A stretch of 64,000 nt of DNA. Origin: Deltaproteobacteria bacterium (GTDB lineage: Bacteria > Desulfobacterota > Binatia > UBA1149 > JAJCZL01). The notes beneath the pieces were generated by a model. The model did not search any database, was not told the DNA's origin, and saw nothing but the letters and a program-made list of their open reading frames with translations. Numbering within the stretch: position 1 is the stretch's first letter; each line of letters starts with the position of its first letter. The stretch is from assembly GCA_029262415.1 (NCBI GenBank), contig JAJCZL010000018.1:1-64000 (forward strand), given 5' to 3'. The translations under genes and the position numbers were made by a program. This document shows, piece after piece, positions 8,212 through 16,923 of this stretch.

Positions 8212-8583
8212 ATGGTAAAACTCATCTACTGCGTCAGAAAGTCGCCCGCCATGAGTGTCGAGGAGTTTCAGCGCTACTGGCTCGAAGAGCACGGCCCGCT
8301 GGTCAGAAGCGTTGCCGCCGAGTTGGGTGCGACTAAGTACGTGCAAAGCCATACCGTGCAGCCGGCCCTGAACGAGGTGCTCGCAAACTCGCGCGGTTGC
8401 GCAGCCGCCTACGACGGCGTGACCGAAGTATGGTGGAACAGCCTCGAGGATTTCAACTACGCGCTCAACTCACAGGCCGGGCGCGAGGCGGGGCTAAAAC
8501 TTCTCGAAGATGAGGCGCGCTTCATCGATCTCGGGCGCTCGCGCGTGTTCCTGACCGAAGAGCACGTAATCTTCGGCGTCTAG
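8212..8583 (+). CDS. EthD-domain protein
   Basis: A 123-residue ferredoxin-like (dimeric alpha-beta barrel) protein. 'MVKLIYCVRKSPAMSVEEF' followed by 'RYWLEEHGPLVRS' is the EthD hallmark, and the end 'FIDLGRSRVFLTEEHVIF' fits. EthD proteins accompany oxidative degradation systems such as ethyl tert-butyl ether degradation, usually with unknown catalytic role. The start has GAAGGAGG nearby. It is probably co-transcribed with the DUF7064-like gene. The IS remnant begins four bases after its stop. Confidence 0.87.
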   Translation: MVKLIYCVRKSPAMSVEEFQRYWLEEHGPLVRSVAAELGATKYVQSHTVQPALNEVLANSRGCAAAYDGVTEVWWNSLEDFNYALNSQAGREAGLKLLEDEARFIDLGRSRVFLTEEHVIFGV

Positions 8584-8586
8584 GCG

Positions 8587-8738
8587 ACTGACCCAAGACT
8601 GCTCAAAGTTCCAGCATGATGCGAGTGGCTCTACAGGCGTTCGCAAGATGAGAGACACCGTCAATGACAGGCCCGGCTGCACATTCCGCGCGGAATGTGC
8701 ATAACCTCCATGACCCGCCGTGCAGCCCTGCTCGACGG
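8587..8738 (+). repeat. Dispersed IS-remnant repeat, copy 1
   Basis: Bases 8614-8738 match 45866-45990 and, inverted, the copy at 52063-52272. The first part encodes the conserved tail MMRVALQAFAR-stop (stop at 8649-8651), the end of a DDE transposase. A perfect 24-bp palindrome follows at 8678-8701 (half-site TGCACATTCCGC). Bases 8587-8610 are identical to 45709-45732, but the 130 or so bases between these blocks in copy 2 are missing, so copy 1 is a deletion derivative. Nothing else is seen between the EthD gene and the acyltransferase gene. Confidence 0.8.
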
Positions 8739-8799
8739 GATCGCCGGCGTCAAAGTGCGGCGCAAGCCCCCGGTCGGCTGAATACGCGGAGGCCCGTTA

Positions 8800-9600
8800 T
8801 CAATGCTCGTCGATCTCTTCAATGCGGGGTCCCCATGCCTCGACGGCCTGCGGTCCGTCCGTGAAGTAACGCTCGGCGGCGCCAACCATCGCGTTGAGCC
8901 GCGCCTCGAGTTCGCGTCGGCAGCGTTCCAACTCCGGCTTGTCCGCATCCGCGGCGACGTAGAGCGGCTGCGCGCTGAGAAACACCATGCGCCCCGCGGG
9001 CCGTGGCAATGCCAGACGCATCCAGGTCCGCTTCATGATGGTCAAGTGGTCGCCCCAGGCCCGCACCGCAAGAATCGGCAATCCGCTCCGGCCGGCTAGG
9101 TGGACGGCCCCCCAGCGCGCCTCGCACGCCGGCCCCCGCGAGCCGTCGGCCATCAACAAGACGGCGCGCGGGCGCGCGCGCACGCGTTCGGCGAGTTCGT
9201 TGACGGCCGCGATACCGGCCTGGGAGCCCGAGCCCGCGATGCACTGGATTCCCCAGATGTTGAGCAGATGGGTCCCGCCCGTACCGATCCGGCCGTGGCT
9301 GACCATGAAGTAGGCGGGATAGCGTTCTGGCGTGTAACGAAACAACTCGAACATCAACGGGAAAACGTCTTGATGCCACAGCGCGATGATGCAGGGCCGC
9401 CCGCTCGCGATGAACTCGAACAAGGGCCCACGTCGGTCGTAGACGACGCGGCGGCGCACGCTCCAGAACCACGCGCGGAAGACCACGCCGAGCAGAGGAA
9501 ACAGCGCGGCTTCGGCCAGCCGGCGACGCAGGCGCTGCACACGCTGCGCCTTCCAGGCGCGCTGCAGCAAGGACCGCTTTGGCTCGGACGGCGTGGGCAT
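8800..9600 (-). CDS. DUF374 lysophospholipid acyltransferase-family protein
   Basis: A 266-residue protein with an N-terminal hydrophobic stretch (ALFPLLGVVFRAWFW) and the DUF374 motifs: ALWHQDVFPLMF (in place of the acyltransferase HxxxxD box), 'MVSHGRIGTGG', 'ADGSRGPACEARWGAVHLAG' and 'WGDHLTIMKRTWMRLALPRP'. DUF374 proteins are inner-membrane acyltransferase homologues related to LpxL and may modify lipid A or other lipids; the substrate here is unknown. It diverges from the DsbB-like gene. Confidence 0.85.
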   Translation of the reverse strand: MPTPSEPKRSLLQRAWKAQRVQRLRRRLAEAALFPLLGVVFRAWFWSVRRRVVYDRRGPLFEFIASGRPCIIALWHQDVFPLMFELFRYTPERYPAYFMVSHGRIGTGGTHLLNIWGIQCIAGSGSQAGIAAVNELAERVRARPRAVLLMADGSRGPACEARWGAVHLAGRSGLPILAVRAWGDHLTIMKRTWMRLALPRPAGRMVFLSAQPLYVAADADKPELERCRRELEARLNAMVGAAERYFTDGPQAVEAWGPRIEEIDEH

Positions 9601-9718
9601 CGTCCGACAACATTACGTGTTGTCGGCGATTCTTCCCAACGCCGGGCGTTTCGGCCAAACCGCAGACGGCGCGCAGCAATTCGATTCGAGTCGACGTAAC
9701 CTCCATACTCCGACGCTG

Positions 9719-10156
9719 ATGACCGATGCTGATCAAAGGCCTGATGCCGACTGGGCGGTTCTATTCCTGTGCTGGCTTCTGGTCACCGCTGCGACTCTGG
9801 GTAGTTTGTTTTTCAGCGAAGTCATGAATTTCGCACCCTGCTCGCTTTGTTGGTACCAACGGATCTTCATATATCCTTTGGTGATCATTCTACTTCGAGG
9901 GCTTTTTCCATTTGATAAGGAGGTTGTGAAATACGCCCTGCCGCTCGCGATCGGCGGATGGCTCGTGGCGTTTTATCACACGCTTATCTACGCAGGCATG
10001 ATTCCGAAAAACATCCAGCCCTGCGGCGAAGGCGTTTCATGTTCTGAGGTCTACATTGAGATCTTTGGGTTCTTGTCGATTCCCATGCTCTCGTTGATCG
10101 CGTTTTCCGTTTTGGTGACATTACTGTTGGTGTTGAAGAGGGGACTCTCCAGATGA
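9719..10156 (+). CDS. DsbB/BdbC-like disulfide-forming membrane protein
   Basis: A 145-residue inner-membrane protein with four hydrophobic segments. The first redox pair is PCSLCWYQR after TM1 (the DsbB C-x2-C-WYQR motif), the second PCGEGVSC in the long periplasmic loop. It should reoxidise the partner thioredoxin-fold protein and pass electrons to quinone. The start at 9719 gives the expected family length. The downstream gene overlaps it by ATGA. Its base composition is visibly richer in A+T than the surrounding genes, suggesting that the pair was acquired. Confidence 0.9.
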   Translation: MTDADQRPDADWAVLFLCWLLVTAATLGSLFFSEVMNFAPCSLCWYQRIFIYPLVIILLRGLFPFDKEVVKYALPLAIGGWLVAFYHTLIYAGMIPKNIQPCGEGVSCSEVYIEIFGFLSIPMLSLIAFSVLVTLLLVLKRGLSR

Positions 10157-10803
10157 AGAAGCAACAGATTGTTTTATTGGCAGCGGTCGTGATGGCGCTG
10201 GTGTTCGTTGCCGGTGGGTATTTCTACAAGAGCCAGCAATCAAAAAGACTCGGCTTCATGGCCAAGGAACACGCTTCGCTATTTGTCCCGGGCCATTCCA
10301 AAACGCTGGGCGCGGATGACGCGAAGGTTTATCTGGTGGAGTTTTTCGACCCGGGGTGTGAGACCTGCCGGGTTTTCGCGCGCCATGTGAAAGGTTTGAT
10401 GGCGGCCTATCCCGGCAAGATCAAGCTGGTTTATCGTTATGCGCCTTTCCATCATGGCGCAGACACCATGGTGAAGATTCTCGAAGCCTCGAGAAAGCAA
10501 GGCAAGTATTCGGAAACCCTGCAGATCATGTTTGATTCACAACCCTACTGGGCAAACCATCAGCGGCCTAATCCCGAGGCGATCTGGGAGTTCCTTCCGC
10601 GCGCGGGGATGGATCCGGCACAGCTTCGGCGGGACATGAATGCCCCTGCGATTGCTGAGCTTATCCGGCAAGATATCGCGGATGCCAGAACGCTCAACGT
10701 AAGAAAGACGCCGGAGTTTTTCGTCAACGGAAGGCCGCTCCCAAGCTTTGGCTACGAGCAACTGAAAGCATTGGTCAAAGAGGAAATCGCGGCGAACTAC
10801 TGA
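10153..10803 (+). CDS. DsbA-like periplasmic thioredoxin-fold protein
   Basis: A 216-residue membrane-anchored or exported thioredoxin-fold protein. The N-terminal hydrophobic helix is IVLLAAVVMALVFVAGGYF. The active site CETC lies in 'VEFFDPGCETCRVFA', and the cis-proline loop is 'VRKTPEFFVNG'. It overlaps the DsbB-like gene by ATGA, giving a self-contained oxidative folding pair. It may serve the many exported proteins nearby, but the link is only positional. Like its partner, it is less GC-rich than its neighbours. Confidence 0.9.
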   Translation: MKKQQIVLLAAVVMALVFVAGGYFYKSQQSKRLGFMAKEHASLFVPGHSKTLGADDAKVYLVEFFDPGCETCRVFARHVKGLMAAYPGKIKLVYRYAPFHHGADTMVKILEASRKQGKYSETLQIMFDSQPYWANHQRPNPEAIWEFLPRAGMDPAQLRRDMNAPAIAELIRQDIADARTLNVRKTPEFFVNGRPLPSFGYEQLKALVKEEIAANY

Positions 10804-11130
10804 TGCCGCGCCGGCCTGGGACGGACCCCGGAATTCTCTGAAGACCTTCCCCTCCACCTCCACAACGCTTGCTTTGTAGTCTGCTATTGGCAAGCGCAGT
10901 TGCCGTGTTGGTAAAAAACCACTTTGTCGCCGCTCGGGGTGTCAAAAGATTGACGGCCGAACACTCCGGAAAGCCGCTTTCAACAACCCCGGCGGCGTTT
11001 CTGCGGGGATTATCCGCGGCGCGCGCTACGCGCGACATCAGACAACGCAACTGGCACGCACCCTGCTACGCTGATTGTTGGACCGCGCGGGGGCACATGG
11101 CTATGCCGTGGCGGATGCGGGGACATATCG
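10804..11130. other. Intergenic region, no gene recognised
   Basis: This stretch separates the Dsb pair from the sensor-kinase operon. I see no convincing coding frame, RNA gene or strong terminator. An open frame beginning here runs into the kinase gene in another frame and has no recognisable protein features. The promoter of the kinase operon presumably lies here. Confidence 0.5.
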
Positions 11131-12942
11131 GTGCTGAGCAAGCTATCAATCGGGCAAAAATTGGGCGCGGCAATCGTGCTCGCCTGCACGCTGACGCTCG
11201 CGGTTACCGTGGTATCCTTGGGCCTCTACGACTACTCGTCGCAAAAGCGGATCATGGCCGAGGAAACAGCGGTTCTCGCCGACGTCTTCGGTGCCAACCT
11301 CGACGCGTCGCTGCGGTTCAAGGACGCCGAATCGGCGGCATCGACACTCGCGGCTTTGCAAGCGACGCCGTTGGTCGAACTGGCCATGGTACTCACAGCG
11401 GACAAGCGCGTCTTCGCGTCCTACCAACGCAGCGGTAAGTCGGGGCGCCCCGGTCGAATTCTCCCCGAGCAACCCGGTACACAATTCATGAAAGACCGGC
11501 TCGTCGTCATGCGCAAGATTGCCAGCGACGGCGAACAGCTCGGGTTCATCTATTTCGAGGCGGGACTCGATATCCTGCACGCTCGCTTCAAGCGTTTTTT
11601 GGTCATTGTGGCCGGAGTTCTCGCCACCGCGCTGCTGTTCGCCGTCAACCTCGCAATCCGTCTGCAGCGGGTGATTGCGGCGCCGATCATCGCCCTAACC
11701 TCGACCGCGCGTACGATCAGCGAGACCAGCGACTACTCTGTACGCGCCGAACACAAGTCGGGTGACGAAGTTGGCGTACTCGTAGACGGCTTCAACGAGA
11801 TGCTCGAGCGCGTTCAGACCCGCGATGCCGAACTCGAAGCGCACAAAGCCTCTCTTAAAAAGAAAGTTTCACGCAGACACAAGGAACTCGCCGAACTGTT
11901 TGCGGTCATGGAAAGCCAAGCTACAAGCGGGGACCTCAGCACCCGTGCCGTTGTGCATACGGATAGCGACGTCGGCCAGATCGCTTCACGGTACAACAAC
12001 CTGATCGAAAGCCTGGAAGGCGCGCACCATGAACTGCAGACCGAGCGCAAGAGCCTGCGCAGGGAGATTCAGGTGCGCAAAGACGCCGAAACCGAACTCT
12101 TCCGCTACACAAAACGGCTCGAGGTCAGCAACAAGGAACTGGCGGAGTTTGCCTACGTAGCATCACACGATCTTCAGGAACCGTTGCGCAAGGTTCAAGC
12201 TTTCGGCGATCGTCTCAAGCTCAAGTGCGAGACCGAACTCAGCGACACCGGACGCGACTACCTCGACAGGATGCAGAGCGCCGCCGCCCGTATGCAGGCG
12301 CTCATCGCCGACCTACTGTCGTTCTCGCGGCTGACGAACCAGCCAAAACCTTTCGCCGTCGTCAACCTTGATAGCGCGTGCAAGCACGTACTGCAGGACC
12401 TCGAAGTCCGTATCGACGAGCTCTCAGCGACAGTCACCGTCGATCCGTTACCCGCGCCGGACGCGGACCCGACGCAGATGAAGCAACTGCTTCAAAACCT
12501 CATTGCGAATGCCCTCAAGTTCCACCGCAAAGGCGTTGCGCCCGAGATCCACGTCTGGAGCGAGGCGCTGGATAACGACGAGAATGTCATCGAGGATGCG
12601 CGGACCGATGACGACCGCGTGGTCTCCTATAGGCTCTACGTCAAAGACAACGGCATCGGTTTTGACGAGAAGTATCTCACGAAGATCTTCGGCGTTTTTC
12701 AACGTCTTCACGGCCGCGCCGAATACGAGGGAACCGGAGTGGGCCTCGCGCTGTGCCGCCGCATCGCCGAGCGCCACGGGGGGACGATCACGGCGCGAAG
12801 CACCCCCGGCGAAGGAGCGACGTTCATTGTGACGATCCTCGCCAAACAAGAACACTCGGAAGTCACCGCCACGGATGGTGGAAAGATGGACAACGACAAC
12901 GCCCTTGGGGCGGAGCGAATTGTGGAGGAGAACCAAGCATGA
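11131..12942 (+). CDS. Membrane sensor histidine kinase (sensor-HAMP-HisKA-HATPase)
   Basis: A 603-residue kinase. TM1 is at about residues 12-35, a periplasmic sensor of about 110 residues follows (CHASE8-like appearance), and TM2 lies near residues 152-173. Then come a HAMP domain (IAAPIIALTSTARTISETSDY), coiled coil, and the phosphoacceptor region 'FAYVASHDLQEPLRKVQAFGDRL'. The ATPase has N-box 'QNLIANALKF', G1 'VKDNGIGFD', F-box 'IFGVFQRLH' and G2 'GTGVGLAL'. The HDLQEPLR H-box belongs to the phytochrome-like HWE-adjacent class that pairs with Rcp1-type regulators, and such a regulator follows, overlapping by ATGA. GTG start. The signal is unknown. Confidence 0.9.
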   Translation: MLSKLSIGQKLGAAIVLACTLTLAVTVVSLGLYDYSSQKRIMAEETAVLADVFGANLDASLRFKDAESAASTLAALQATPLVELAMVLTADKRVFASYQRSGKSGRPGRILPEQPGTQFMKDRLVVMRKIASDGEQLGFIYFEAGLDILHARFKRFLVIVAGVLATALLFAVNLAIRLQRVIAAPIIALTSTARTISETSDYSVRAEHKSGDEVGVLVDGFNEMLERVQTRDAELEAHKASLKKKVSRRHKELAELFAVMESQATSGDLSTRAVVHTDSDVGQIASRYNNLIESLEGAHHELQTERKSLRREIQVRKDAETELFRYTKRLEVSNKELAEFAYVASHDLQEPLRKVQAFGDRLKLKCETELSDTGRDYLDRMQSAAARMQALIADLLSFSRLTNQPKPFAVVNLDSACKHVLQDLEVRIDELSATVTVDPLPAPDADPTQMKQLLQNLIANALKFHRKGVAPEIHVWSEALDNDENVIEDARTDDDRVVSYRLYVKDNGIGFDEKYLTKIFGVFQRLHGRAEYEGTGVGLALCRRIAERHGGTITARSTPGEGATFIVTILAKQEHSEVTATDGGKMDNDNALGAERIVEENQA

Positions 12943-13400
12943 ACGATCAAAAGACAATCACGATTCTAGTAGCCGACGATGATCCGGACGACCGGCTGAT
13001 GACCGGCGACGCTCTCAGCGAGAGCCGCCTCGCCAACGATGTCCGGTTCGTCGAAGACGGTGAAGAGTTGCTCGACTACCTTCACCGGCGCGGAAAGTAC
13101 TCGAACCCCGCCGACGCACCGCTGCCCGGTCTGATCCTTCTCGACCTGAACATGCCGAAGAAAGACGGCCGCGAGGCGCTTCGCGAGATCAAGGCGGACC
13201 CAGTGTTTCGCCGTATCCCGGTCGTCGTGCTGACGACCTCGCGCGCGGACGCGGACATCTTGAAAACCTACGATCTCGGCGTGAGCGGGTACATTCCCAA
13301 GCCGGTGCGGTTCGAGGCGTTTGTCGACGTCATGAAAACGATGGCGATTTACTGGTTCCAGGTGGTGTCATTGCCGTCCGTCGAGGACGCGCACGCCTAG
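12939..13400 (+). CDS. Rcp1-like single-domain response regulator
   Basis: A 153-residue receiver domain without output domain. The acidic pocket is ADDDPDDR, the phosphoacceptor aspartate lies in 'LILLDLNMPKKDGREALREI', the conserved threonine in 'VVLTTS', and the lysine in 'GYIPKPV'. It starts inside the stop of the kinase gene (ATGA), so the two are a coupled pair. It probably relays phosphate to the second, receiver-containing kinase 26 bases downstream or acts by protein contact. Confidence 0.92.
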   Translation: MNDQKTITILVADDDPDDRLMTGDALSESRLANDVRFVEDGEELLDYLHRRGKYSNPADAPLPGLILLDLNMPKKDGREALREIKADPVFRRIPVVVLTTSRADADILKTYDLGVSGYIPKPVRFEAFVDVMKTMAIYWFQVVSLPSVEDAHA

Positions 13401-13426
13401 AGCCACAGGCTGCACACCGGAACACG

Positions 13427-14689
13427 ATGGAACGCGAACCTCTAACAATCCTCGCAATCGACGACGACGTCGAAGACGCGGAGATCCTCGGCTTCCACTT
13501 GGAAGATATCGAGGAATGGGACGTCACGTTCCTGCACGTCGGCGATCCGAACGAGGCTGCCGGAATGTTTGCGGTACATCAGGTGGACGTTACTTTCCTT
13601 GACTACCAGCTCGGCGCGCAAAGCGGGCTCGAGGTCCTCAACGACATAAGAACCGCGGGGCACCTCGGACCCGTCATCGTCGTCACCGGCCAAGGCGATG
13701 AGTATGTAGCCGCGAATCTGACTCGTGCCGGGGCCGACGACTATATCGTAAAGAGCGATATCACCACTTCGGTTCTGCGCCGCTCGGTCGAACACGCGCG
13801 CGTCAAGGCCCGTCAGCGCGAAGCCGAGCGGACGATGCACGAGCAAGCATGCGTCCTCGCCGAAATCAATAAGGAACTCGAGCAGAGTAAATCGGTGATC
13901 GAGTCACGCGCGCGCGAACTCGAAGCGGCCAACAAAAAGCTCAATGAACTGAACGAACTCAAGACGAAATTTCTGTCCGAGGTCTCGCACGAACTGCGTA
14001 CCCCGCTCACGTCGATCGTGTCGTCGGCCAAGATCATCAAAAAGTACCAGCAGACCAAACCGGAGTCGGTGGTTCACTTCGCTGAAACTATCCTCCACGA
14101 AGGAAACCGTTTGACGCGTATGCTCAACGACTTCCTCGATCTCGCCAAAATCGAATCCGGCTGCGCCTCTTGGAAAGATACGCCGATCACCTGCGATGAG
14201 TTGCTGTCCCAAGCGGTCTCGGGAATCGAATCTCTCGCGATCGACGGCGGTATAAAAGTCAGCTGCAACGTCGAACACGGCTCGGAGTTCCAAGCTGACT
14301 TCGACCGCCTCACGCAGGTGATCACCAACCTGTTGAGCAACGCGATCAAGCACACGCCACCAGGCGGCACCATAACCGTGACCGCCGAGGATTCGCCCGA
14401 CTCGATACTTTTCACCGTGCGCGACACCGGTGTCGGGATTCCCGCGGAGGAGTGCGAGAAGGTATTCGCCAAGTTCTACCAGTCGAGCGCGGTCTCCGCT
14501 GTCGACAGCCGCTACAAGGGCACCGGGCTCGGGCTCTGCATCTGCGTGGAGATCGTCCAGCACTACGGAGGGCGGATCTGGGTGGAAAGCGAACTCGGCA
14601 AGGGAACCGCTTTCAAATTCACCCTGGCACACGATCGCATCGGCTGCCGAGAAGCCTGCAAACACCCCGAACACGGACAGCTGCATTAG
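13427..14689 (+). CDS. Receiver-histidine kinase hybrid (REC-HisKA-HATPase)
   Basis: A 420-residue cytosolic kinase. The N-terminal receiver domain has 'LAIDDDVED' and the phosphoacceptor context VTFLDYQLGAQSG. A coiled coil spans about residues 125-175. The H-box is 'FLSEVSHELRTPLTSIVSS', and the ATPase contains 'NLLSNAIKHTPPGG', 'VRDTGVGIP', 'VFAKFYQ' and 'GTGLGLCIC'. No transmembrane segment is seen. With the kinase and regulator upstream it forms a three-gene phosphorelay in which this protein may integrate a signal from the membrane kinase. No DNA-binding output lies in the operon; the LuxR-type regulator downstream is convergent. Confidence 0.92.
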   Translation: MEREPLTILAIDDDVEDAEILGFHLEDIEEWDVTFLHVGDPNEAAGMFAVHQVDVTFLDYQLGAQSGLEVLNDIRTAGHLGPVIVVTGQGDEYVAANLTRAGADDYIVKSDITTSVLRRSVEHARVKARQREAERTMHEQACVLAEINKELEQSKSVIESRARELEAANKKLNELNELKTKFLSEVSHELRTPLTSIVSSAKIIKKYQQTKPESVVHFAETILHEGNRLTRMLNDFLDLAKIESGCASWKDTPITCDELLSQAVSGIESLAIDGGIKVSCNVEHGSEFQADFDRLTQVITNLLSNAIKHTPPGGTITVTAEDSPDSILFTVRDTGVGIPAEECEKVFAKFYQSSAVSAVDSRYKGTGLGLCICVEIVQHYGGRIWVESELGKGTAFKFTLAHDRIGCREACKHPEHGQLH

Positions 14690-14821
14690 CCACCCGGTGC
14701 GCCCCTACCCGTCGTAACCTGACTCGGCGGCGGCCGTGGATCGGTCTCCACGCGGCGGTTCGGCCGATTCGCACCAGCTTAACCGGAACACGCACGGTAT
14801 TGTTGGGAGCGGTTGCCCGGC

Positions 14822-15481
14822 TCAGAGCAAGCCGCTGTGCCTGGCTCTCGCGACGGCTTGGCGGATGCTGTGGACAGCGAACTTGCGCAGGATGTTGTTG
14901 GCGTGAGTGCGGACCGTAGACACGCTGATGCCGAGCACCTCTGCGACGGCTTGATTCGTCCACCCTTCGGCCAGGTAACGAAGAATCTCGAGCTGTCTGC
15001 GCGTAACCACCGCGCTTTGCCCGGGCAACGCTTCGGGTACCGCCCCGGCATCATCGCAAGCGGCCGAGCAGCACTCGCCGTCATCCTCGGCAGCGCCGCA
15101 GGCTGTCACCGGTTGGAGAAGATGAACGACGGTGGGTCGCGCCTTAGTGTTGCTACTTACCAGTAAGGTACTGCAAGACACCCGTACAACTTCTCCAGAT
15201 TCCTTGCAGACATCCAGGTCGAACCTGCGAACGGGCTCGTTACGCAAAATAGCCTGACGCGCACCACAGAACTGGTGACAGTAGGGATTGCCGAAAACAT
15301 CCCGTCCGCCGAAAGCTTGCCAACACTTGCTACCGATCACACTCGCGGCAGGGCGGCCCAGCAGCCTCTCGAGAGCGGTGTTCCAGGCAACAATGTTGTG
15401 GTCATCGTCGGACGCGAAGGCAGGTTCGCCGGTCGCCTCGAGCAACACGACGGGACCTCTCTCCTTGTCGCTACGCGCCAT
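14822..15481 (-). CDS. Cysteine-rich PAS-LuxR transcriptional regulator
   Basis: A 219-residue regulator. The N-terminal PAS domain (GEPAFASDDDHNIVAWNTALERLLGR) carries an unusual cysteine set, 'KCWQAFGGRDVFGNPYCHQFC' within the fold, with further cysteines at DVCKESG and RVSCS. A linker has CGAAEDDGECCSAAC. The C-terminal LuxR helix-turn-helix is clear: 'TRRQLEILRYLAEGWTNQAVAEVLGISVSTVRTHANNIL'. The cysteines could hold a metal or Fe-S cluster or act as a thiol switch; this is inference. The start at 15481 gives the full PAS domain. It is convergent with the kinase operon. Confidence 0.88.
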   Translation of the reverse strand: MARSDKERGPVVLLEATGEPAFASDDDHNIVAWNTALERLLGRPAASVIGSKCWQAFGGRDVFGNPYCHQFCGARQAILRNEPVRRFDLDVCKESGEVVRVSCSTLLVSSNTKARPTVVHLLQPVTACGAAEDDGECCSAACDDAGAVPEALPGQSAVVTRRQLEILRYLAEGWTNQAVAEVLGISVSTVRTHANNILRKFAVHSIRQAVARARHSGLL

Positions 15482-15630
15482 CAGGAGCCCAGCCTCCCGA
15501 CCAGCCCGAGCGCAACCGCACAGGTAGCGAAGAGAGTTCTGAGCGAAGCTGTGCTGCGGTCCATGTCAGACTCCGGGCACGATCGTGAACGACCGGCACA
15601 GGCAAGAAAAGCGGGTGTTACCCGAGCCTT

Positions 15631-15945
15631 TCAGTCTTTCTCGAGTTCGTCGAGCACCCATGAGAATACCGCAACAGCCGAGGGGAGTCCGATGGTGCTG
15701 GCGGAAAGGGCCACGACCTGCTCGATCTCTTCGCGGGTGACGCCTGCGGCCAGAGCTTTACGCACCCCCGAATGCACCGGCCCCTCGCGCATGCTGCCGA
15801 AAGCGATGCCGAGCTTGATTAGCCGAAGCTCACGTTCGGCAAAGGGGCCGGCCGCCTCTGCCTTGCGCATCGATTCCCACGCTTGGCCCAAGTCGGGAAA
15901 CCTCTCGATGAATTTCTTATATGTCTTCGGAATTTTCTTACCCAC
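15631..15945 (-). CDS. Carboxymuconolactone decarboxylase-family protein (AhpD-like fold)
   Basis: A 104-residue all-helical protein of the CMD/AhpD superfamily: 'ERELRLIKLGIAFGSMREGPVHSGVRKALAAGVTREEIEQVVALSASTIGLPSAV'. The position where peroxidase-type members have C-x2-C is 'EGPVHSGV', so the redox cysteines are absent while the histidine is kept. A decarboxylase or other non-redox role is therefore more likely. The GTG start follows AAGGAGG by nine bases. A small inverted repeat lies just upstream. Confidence 0.85.
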   Translation of the reverse strand: MGKKIPKTYKKFIERFPDLGQAWESMRKAEAAGPFAERELRLIKLGIAFGSMREGPVHSGVRKALAAGVTREEIEQVVALSASTIGLPSAVAVFSWVLDELEKD

Positions 15946-15962
15946 TACAGTGATCCTCCTTA

Positions 15963-15977
15963 TTAGGTTTTTCCTAA
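15963..15977. promoter_or_regulatory. Short inverted repeat upstream of the CMD gene
   Basis: TTAGG and CCTAA flank TTTTT, about 18 bases upstream of the GTG start and just before its ribosome site. It may be an operator or a hairpin. Its layout resembles the longer dyad at 62649-62666 (TTTAGA, AAAA, TCTAAA), but five-base arms could be chance. Confidence 0.3.
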
Positions 15978-16039
15978 GTTGAATATATGGACATCAGCGA
16001 ACCGCAGGTGCTCGCAGCGAGGCCGGATCTGCACCGGTT

Positions 16040-16750
16040 TCAGTGTTCACCACGCGATTTTGTATCGGCGAGTTTGGCAAAAGCACGATCGCCTATTTTG
16101 TCCGAATACGAATGCCACGGATTACGGTCGCCGGGATCGGACACCCGTTCGACCGCAAAGTGACAGCAGTCTCCCCCGTGGGGGATCAGTTTCTCGACCC
16201 AGGCGGTAAAACCGCCGAATCCTCGTTCTTCCATCGCTTCGAAAATGCCTTCCACAAAGTACCGTTGGACTCTGCAGTCGAAGGCTGTGTAGCGATCCTG
16301 GTGCGGGCACCACAAGATGTCGAACTCACAGCGATCCTTGGAGACAATCCGGGGTTTTTCCAGCGAGGCGTACAAAACGGTGTTGACGCCGGTCACCAGG
16401 TAAGAGATCTTCTCCGCTTCGTCGAGTTCTTCGGGAATCTCCGAGTTGTCGAGAAACTCGACCATGGCCTCGCGACCGGCACTGCGGATCGCCCGTCGAA
16501 CCATCTTCTGACCGTCTTCACCGAAGGTCTTCTCTGCCTCCTTCAATACGTTGAGCACCGCCGTGGCCTGCATGGTCCCCCAGACCAGCAGGACGGCCGG
16601 GTCGAAGTCGTCGCGCTGCTGCGTAGCCGCTCGAAAATTCTCGACCGCGTGCCGGTATGGCAACCCAAGGCTGACGCCTCGGTAGCCCGGCTCGCTACGG
16701 CTTCCCCTCGACCACAGGCCCTGCTTGGTTGGATACTCAGGTGCTGACAT
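16040..16750 (-). CDS. L-2-amino-thiazoline-4-carboxylate hydrolase-like protein
   Basis: A 236-residue cytosolic protein. The start at 16750 is fixed by GGAGG five bases upstream. The C-terminal half has the cysteine-rich pattern of the ATC-hydrolase-like family, with 'EFDILWCPHQDRY', 'FDCRVQRYFVEGIFEAM' and 'GGDCCHFAVERV'. An N-terminal helical region (AVLLVWGTMQATAVLNVLKEAEKTFGEDGQ) also fits. Members are often orphan enzymes of unknown substrate. It is divergent from the ArsR-family gene, which may control it. The family assignment rests on motif memory and is moderate. Confidence 0.5.
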   Translation of the reverse strand: MSAPEYPTKQGLWSRGSRSEPGYRGVSLGLPYRHAVENFRAATQQRDDFDPAVLLVWGTMQATAVLNVLKEAEKTFGEDGQKMVRRAIRSAGREAMVEFLDNSEIPEELDEAEKISYLVTGVNTVLYASLEKPRIVSKDRCEFDILWCPHQDRYTAFDCRVQRYFVEGIFEAMEERGFGGFTAWVEKLIPHGGDCCHFAVERVSDPGDRNPWHSYSDKIGDRAFAKLADTKSRGEH

Positions 16751-16923
16751 CTCGACCTCCCTGCCGAACGCGCTCTCATAGCACCTATGCGGTGCCAAGC
16801 CACGGCCGACAAATTCGGCTGGGCGCTTGCCCAAACACCGATTCATACCGCCCTTGACTCACCGGCCCCGCGCCACCATCATTTGCATATGTGTGCATTT
16901 ACACAGGTATCTCCATAGTGGCC

